From positions 1 through 60,564 of the forward strand of contig JAAVZI010000047.1 in assembly GCA_022791575.1 (NCBI GenBank): a stretch of DNA of 60,564 nt, read 5' to 3'. This DNA comes from Lachnospiraceae bacterium. GTDB lineage: Bacteria; Bacillota; Clostridia; Lachnospirales; Lachnospiraceae. The notes beneath the pieces are model-generated. The model did no database searches and was not told the DNA's origin. It saw only the letters and a list, made by a program, of their open reading frames with translations. Of this stretch, positions 56,793 through 60,564 are shown one piece after another (positions within the stretch are counted from its first letter, which is position 1; each line of letters starts with the position of its first letter). The position numbers and the translations under genes were made by a program.

Positions 56793-57704
56793 ATGTTAGA
56801 CGTATGTTTACTGGGCTGCGGCGGGATGATGCCGCTGCCCTATAGAAGCCTGACTGCACTAATGGCAAGATATAATGGAAAGAGTATTTTAATTGACTGC
56901 GGAGAAGGTACGCAGGTTGCCATTAAAGATAAAGGCTGGAGCTTTAAGCCCATTGATGTGATCTGTTTTACACATTATCATGCAGACCATATCAGCGGCT
57001 TGCCGGGACTATTGCTGACCATGGGAAATGCAGAGAGGACACAGCCTTTGCTGATTGCAGGTCCAAAGGGTCTGGAACGGGTTGTAAATGCGCTTCGAGT
57101 CATTGCGCCTGAGCTTCCATTTCCCATAGAATTTCATGAGTGGAATGGTTCTTCGGAACAATTGGAACGGGACGGATACCGGATTGAGGCTTTTAAAGTA
57201 AATCACAATGTATTGTGTTATGGATACAATATTGTGATACCACGCTGCGGCCGATTTGATGTAGAACGAGCCAGAGCGGCAGAGATTCCCCAGAGTTACT
57301 GGAGCCGCCTTCAGAAAGGTGAGACTGTTGCAGAGGGGGAACGGGTATTTACTCCAGATATGGTGCTGGGCAAAGAGAGGAAAGGCATTAAGCTGACCTA
57401 TTGTACGGATTCCAGGCCAACGCAGGGAATTGTAGAACACGCCGGTAAAGCGGATCTATTTATCTGCGAAGGGATGTATGGGGAGCCGGGCAAAGAAGTC
57501 AAAGCAGTGGAATACAAACATATGACATTTAAAGAGGCTGCGAGAATGGCAAAACAGGCAGATGTGCAGGAATTGTGGCTGACGCATTTCAGTCCTTCTC
57601 TGGTACGGGCAGAGGACTATATGGAGGAAGTAAGGCAGATTTTCCCCAACAGCAGGGCTGGGAAGGACCGCAAGTCGGTAGAACTGGATTTCCCTGAGGA
57701 ATAA
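56793..57704 (+). CDS. rnz: Ribonuclease Z (tRNA 3' processing)
   Basis: 303 aa metallo-beta-lactamase fold. Zinc motif FTHYHADHISGLPGLLLTM (HxHxDH, about 59-77), an AFKVNHNVLCYGYNIVI segment, YCTDSRPT (Asp ligand) and LTHFSPSL (His). The ordered set and length match RNase Z, which trims tRNA precursors lacking CCA. The tRNA genes in this window also lack encoded CCA, consistent with a need for it. Confidence 0.88.
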   Translation: MLDVCLLGCGGMMPLPYRSLTALMARYNGKSILIDCGEGTQVAIKDKGWSFKPIDVICFTHYHADHISGLPGLLLTMGNAERTQPLLIAGPKGLERVVNALRVIAPELPFPIEFHEWNGSSEQLERDGYRIEAFKVNHNVLCYGYNIVIPRCGRFDVERARAAEIPQSYWSRLQKGETVAEGERVFTPDMVLGKERKGIKLTYCTDSRPTQGIVEHAGKADLFICEGMYGEPGKEVKAVEYKHMTFKEAARMAKQADVQELWLTHFSPSLVRAEDYMEEVRQIFPNSRAGKDRKSVELDFPEE

Positions 57705-57721
57705 AAAGGAGGCTGGCTGCT

Positions 57722-58342
57722 ATGAAGAAAAAGAAGAAATTATCAGATATCGCTATTACCATTGTAATTATTGGCGTGGCAGTGGCGGTTGTAGGTACTC
57801 TAGCTTGGAAAATCTGGGGCTTGTTCCATGACGACAAAAATAAAACAACCCAGGAGACAGTGAAACTGACCGAGATTGATAAGATTTTGAACCGGAATTT
57901 AGATCAGAGATATCCTGAGACCCCAAATGCAGTCGTCAAGCTCTATGCGTCCATCACAAAAGAGTTACATACCAAGGAAATAACGGAAGAGCAGATTACA
58001 AAGCTGTTTGGCCAGTTAAGAAAGCTGTTTGACGAAGAACTGCTTGCTCATAATGGGTATGAAGATCATATGAAAAAGCTGAATGAAGAGATTAAACAAT
58101 ATAAAAGTAACAAAATGTACATAACCAGATATACCGTTGAAGATTCGGATCGTCTTAAAATTTATACCGACAAAGAAGGCAAAGACTGTACAAAGATTAG
58201 AATTACTTTTAGTATTAAAAATGATTCCCAATGGCTGAAGAGCAATGAACAGGTGATACTGAGAAAGGATGAGGACGGCCGCTGGAAAATACTTGGAAAT
58301 GAGCAGACGGACGAGGCTGTCAGTGATAAGAATGAAGAATAA
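57722..58342 (+). CDS. Membrane-anchored protein of unknown function
   Basis: 206 aa. MKKKKKLSD is followed by one membrane helix ([20 protein letters not shown]) and an extracytoplasmic alpha/beta domain with [20 protein letters not shown] and [13 protein letters not shown] near the end. I cannot name a family confidently. AAAGGAGG upstream; the 3' end overlaps tsaD. Confidence 0.8.
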   Translation: MKKKKKLSDIAITIVIIGVAVAVVGTLAWKIWGLFHDDKNKTTQETVKLTEIDKILNRNLDQRYPETPNAVVKLYASITKELHTKEITEEQITKLFGQLRKLFDEELLAHNGYEDHMKKLNEEIKQYKSNKMYITRYTVEDSDRLKIYTDKEGKDCTKIRITFSIKNDSQWLKSNEQVILRKDEDGRWKILGNEQTDEAVSDKNEE

Positions 58343-59363
58343 AGGAGAAATCTGGATTCTGGCAATTGAAAGCTCCTGTGATGAAACGGCAGCAGCAGTG
58401 GTGAAAGATGGAAGGGAAGTCCTTTCTAACATTATTTCTTCCCAGATTGAGCTTCATAAGTTATATGGAGGAGTTGTGCCAGAGATTGCATCCCGTAAAC
58501 ATATTGAAAAAATTAATCAGGTTGTAGAAGAAGCCCTGCATGCAGCAGAGGCTTCTTTCGACGATATTGATGCAATTGCTGTAACCTATGGTCCGGGACT
58601 TGTAGGAGCACTGCTTGTAGGTGTAGCATTTGCTAAGTCCCTAAGCTTTGGATTGGGAATCCCTTTAATAGGGATTCACCACATTGAAGGACATATTTCT
58701 GCCAATTATATAGAAAATAAAGAATTAGAACCGCCTTTTTTATGTTTGGTGGTATCCGGTGGACATACACATTTGGTTTGTGTTCAGGATTATGGAAGAT
58801 ATGAGATCATAGGACGTACCAGGGATGATGCCGCCGGAGAAGCTTTTGATAAAGTTGCCCGTGCAATTGGTCTGGGTTATCCGGGGGGACCTAAGATTGA
58901 AGCCCTTGCAAAAGAAGGAAATATGGAGGCCATTCCATTTCCCCGAGCTAAGGTCAATGATGGTCAATACGATTTTAGCTTCAGTGGTCTCAAGTCAGCA
59001 GTGCTTAACTATATTAATGGCTGTAAAATGAAAGGGGAAAGTCTCTGTGAAGCAGATATTGCAGCATCCTTTCAAAAAGCAGTGGTAGATGTTCTGGTAG
59101 GTCATGCTATGGAAGCAGCAGAAGAATTTAAGATGAAAAAATGTGCAATAGCAGGTGGAGTCGCTTCTAATTCGGCGTTTCGTTCTGCTATGCAGAAAGC
59201 ATGTGAAGACAGGGGAATTGCCTTTTATCATCCGTCTCCCATTCTCTGCACTGATAATGCAGCGATGATTGGTGCAGCGGGCTATTATGAATTTATAGCC
59301 GGAACTCGACATAGCTGGGACTTAAATGCTGTGCCTAATCTGAAGCTGGGAGAAAGAATATGA
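58332..59363 (+). CDS. tsaD: tRNA N6-adenosine threonylcarbamoyltransferase TsaD
   Basis: 343 aa. [16 protein letters not shown] at the start, iron-binding [12 protein letters not shown] (about 108-119), [33 protein letters not shown], and [18 protein letters not shown] near the end. It is the catalytic subunit for t6A. ATG 58332 is the most plausible start although its ribosome binding site is weak; it overlaps the preceding stop, so coupling may help. ispD overlaps its end by 4 nt. Confidence 0.95.
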   Translation: MKNKGEIWILAIESSCDETAAAVVKDGREVLSNIISSQIELHKLYGGVVPEIASRKHIEKINQVVEEALHAAEASFDDIDAIAVTYGPGLVGALLVGVAFAKSLSFGLGIPLIGIHHIEGHISANYIENKELEPPFLCLVVSGGHTHLVCVQDYGRYEIIGRTRDDAAGEAFDKVARAIGLGYPGGPKIEALAKEGNMEAIPFPRAKVNDGQYDFSFSGLKSAVLNYINGCKMKGESLCEADIAASFQKAVVDVLVGHAMEAAEEFKMKKCAIAGGVASNSAFRSAMQKACEDRGIAFYHPSPILCTDNAAMIGAAGYYEFIAGTRHSWDLNAVPNLKLGERI

Positions 59364-60067
59364 TCAAACATACAGGAGCGGTAGTACTTGCAGCTGGTAG
59401 CGGAAGCAGAATGCAGAGCAAAATAAAGAAACAATACCTAGAGATAGAGGGAAAGCCATTAATTTATTATGCGCTTCAGGCCTTTGAGCAGAGCAGTGTG
59501 GAGCAGGTAGTTCTAGTGGCTGCACCGGGAGACGAGGACTATTGCCGCCGAGAGATTGTCGAAACCTATCAGTTTCATAAAGTAAAAAAGATTATAGGAG
59601 GCGGAAAGGAACGCTATCATTCGGTATTCTATGGACTGCAGCAGCTGGATTTATGTGATTATGTATTGATACATGATGGTGCCAGGCCTTTTGTGACGCC
59701 TTATATGATAGAGCGTGCGTTGGATGGAGCAAGAACCTATCAGGCATGCGTAGTGGGAATGCCGGTTAAGGATACGATTAAAATTAGTGACAGCAATGGG
59801 TATGCAGAATACACGCCGAATCGGAAATCTGTGTGGATGATTCAGACTCCGCAGGCATTTTCCTTTCCGCTGATCCGGGAAGCCTATGAAAAGCTTTTGC
59901 AACAAACAGAAGTTTCTGTGACAGATGATGCTATGGCAGTAGAAACATTTATGAACAAAAAAGTGAAGCTGATTCCAGGTTCCTACTATAATATTAAGAT
60001 TACAACCCCTGAAGATTTAAAAACGGCAGAGGTATTTTTGAAAGACCAATCATATAAAGAATTCTGA
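59360..60067 (+). CDS. ispD: 2-C-methyl-D-erythritol 4-phosphate cytidylyltransferase
   Basis: 235 aa. The CTP-binding loop is [20 protein letters not shown] (about 8-27), with [12 protein letters not shown], the MPVKDTIK segment and IQTPQAFSF, then [15 protein letters not shown] at the end. These are standard IspD motifs for the MEP isoprenoid pathway. ATGA overlap with tsaD. Full length. Confidence 0.95.
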   Translation: MIKHTGAVVLAAGSGSRMQSKIKKQYLEIEGKPLIYYALQAFEQSSVEQVVLVAAPGDEDYCRREIVETYQFHKVKKIIGGGKERYHSVFYGLQQLDLCDYVLIHDGARPFVTPYMIERALDGARTYQACVVGMPVKDTIKISDSNGYAEYTPNRKSVWMIQTPQAFSFPLIREAYEKLLQQTEVSVTDDAMAVETFMNKKVKLIPGSYYNIKITTPEDLKTAEVFLKDQSYKEF

Positions 60068-60105
60068 AAATGCCTTTAAATAGGCAGTCTACGGCGTTTT
60101 CAGAA
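60062..60105 (+). terminator. Hairpin terminator after ispD
   Basis: A 13-bp stem (60062-60074 with 60093-60105, one G-T pair) overlapping the ispD stop codon. The T tract that follows is poor. Confidence 0.6.
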
Positions 60106-60132
60106 GATTTATAAAAAAATTAAAAAAAGTGG

Positions 60133-60161
60133 TTGACAATATCCGTCAAAGATGGTAATAT
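60133..60161 (+). promoter_or_regulatory. Promoter of the tRNA-Ser genes
   Basis: Perfect TTGACA (60133-60138), a 17-bp spacer and TAATAT (60156-60161), 27 nt before the first tRNA. Confidence 0.75.
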
Positions 60162-60188
60162 ATTTCTTGCGTTGAAAACGCTCCATAC

Positions 60189-60274
60189 GGAGAGGTGTCC
60201 GAGTGGTTTAAGGAGCTGGTCTTGAAAACCAGTGATTCCGAAAGGGACCGTGGGTTCGAATCCCACCTTCTCCG
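60189..60274 (+). tRNA. tRNA-Ser (TGA)
   Basis: 86 nt. Acceptor GGAGAGG pairs with CTTCTCC; anticodon stem CTGGT/ACCAG with loop CTTGAAA gives TGA (codon UCA). A long variable arm, typical of serine tRNAs, lies before GGTTCGAATCC. No CCA is encoded. Confidence 0.95.
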
Positions 60275-60313
60275 TTTTAAACAAAATAATTAGCTGAGAA
60301 TTGGACAGGCTTT

Positions 60314-60402
60314 GGAGAAGTACCCAAGAGGCTGAAGGGGCTCCCCTGGAAAGGGAGTAGGTCGTTAATAGCGGCGCGAGGGTTCAAATCCCTCCTTCTC
60401 CG
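60314..60402 (+). tRNA. tRNA-Ser (GGA)
   Basis: 89 nt. Acceptor GGAGAAG pairs with CTTCTCC; anticodon stem CTCCC/GGGAG with loop CTGGAAA gives GGA (codons UCC/UCU). A long variable arm is present. Same discriminator G as the preceding tRNA-Ser. No CCA is encoded. Confidence 0.95.
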
Positions 60403-60453
60403 TTTGCTTACAAAAGCAAAAATAAAAAAGTCAAAAAAACTTGAAAAAAGTTG

Positions 60454-60482
60454 TTGACAAATGTAAAAAGGTATGATAAGAT
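60454..60482 (+). promoter_or_regulatory. Strong promoter, probably of an rRNA operon
   Basis: Perfect TTGACA (60454-60459), a 17-bp spacer and TAAGAT (60477-60482). The leader that follows ends CATTGATAACTAAACA at the window edge, which resembles the conserved segment before 16S rRNA in Lachnospiraceae. The rRNA itself is not in the window. Confidence 0.55.
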
Positions 60483-60518
60483 ATCAGAGTTGCTGCTGAT
60501 AAGGCAGTGGCAGAAAAA

Positions 60519-60549
60519 GGAAAAGTAAAAAGTAAAAAGTAAAAAGTAC
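60519..60549 (+). repeat. Short tandem repeat in the presumed rRNA leader
   Basis: The 7-base unit AAAAAGT recurs about four times in tandem. No function can be assigned from sequence. Confidence 0.8.
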
Positions 60550-60564
60550 ATTGATAACTAAACA

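Overview
The window looks like a chromosomal segment of a motile, spore-forming, low-to-mid GC Gram-positive of the Clostridia, most likely family Lachnospiraceae. The basis is: B. subtilis-like synteny (atp operon followed by a YwmB-family gene; mbl followed by flagellar rod genes; comF followed by yvyF; cdaA-cdaR-glmM), ATP synthase with separate AtpZ- and AtpI-like genes, strong AGGAGG ribosome binding sites, frequent TTG/GTG starts and a spore-coat-like Cys/Arg-rich protein. I cannot name a genus from the sequence alone. Most of the window is ordinary core chromosome on the + strand. Minus-strand exceptions are the class A PBP at the left end and the trkH/trkA potassium uptake genes in the middle.

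Layout. 1-138: 3' end of a group II intron (last codons of its reverse transcriptase, domains V and VI) ending at the stop codon of the convergent PBP gene. 139-2559: class A PBP. 2765-10039: ATP synthase operon with a structured leader and a c subunit carrying Na+-binding residues. 10144-16626: YwmB-like protein, a long inverted-repeat element, a coat-like protein, a degenerate TagA-like protein, then a ParA / ParB-like / ParB-like+BMP / phosphoesterase cluster that I consider the least explained part of the window. 16721-22430: iron alcohol dehydrogenase, Amt-PII fusion behind a promoter-proximal terminator, and a LytTR-DUF3021-ABC exporter operon. 22554-24718: tRNA-Gln, acyl-ACP thioesterase, CvfB-like S1 protein, RidA. 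24985-27991: Mbl/MreB plus flagellar rod proteins. 28072-31508: RecD2, ComF, YvyF.

31677-39287: two unknown membrane proteins, the c-di-AMP synthase operon cdaA-cdaR-glmM, an HPr paralogue, a glycosyltransferase and a methyltransferase. 39292-43682: a large surface protein ending in a degenerate C39-like domain, an M29 aminopeptidase and long HPF. 43767-46608 (minus): trkH and a trkA split into two overlapping ORFs. 46856-51163: lipoprotein, secA, and prfB with its autoregulatory frameshift. 51205-54114: ACT protein, homoserine dehydrogenase and the phosphoglycerate-mutase-like proposed homoserine kinase (threonine branch). 54151-60067: t6A modification genes (tsaE, tsaB, tsaD) with rimI, RNase Z and ispD. 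60189-60564: two tRNA-Ser genes and a strong promoter whose leader resembles the start of an rRNA operon lying outside the window.

Functional themes are energy coupling (ATP synthase, K+ uptake), envelope growth (PBP, Mbl, c-di-AMP/GlmM, SecA), motility, nitrogen sensing (Amt-PII), and translation (RF2, t6A, HPF, tRNAs). All assignments come from reading motifs and gene order; no database search was run.
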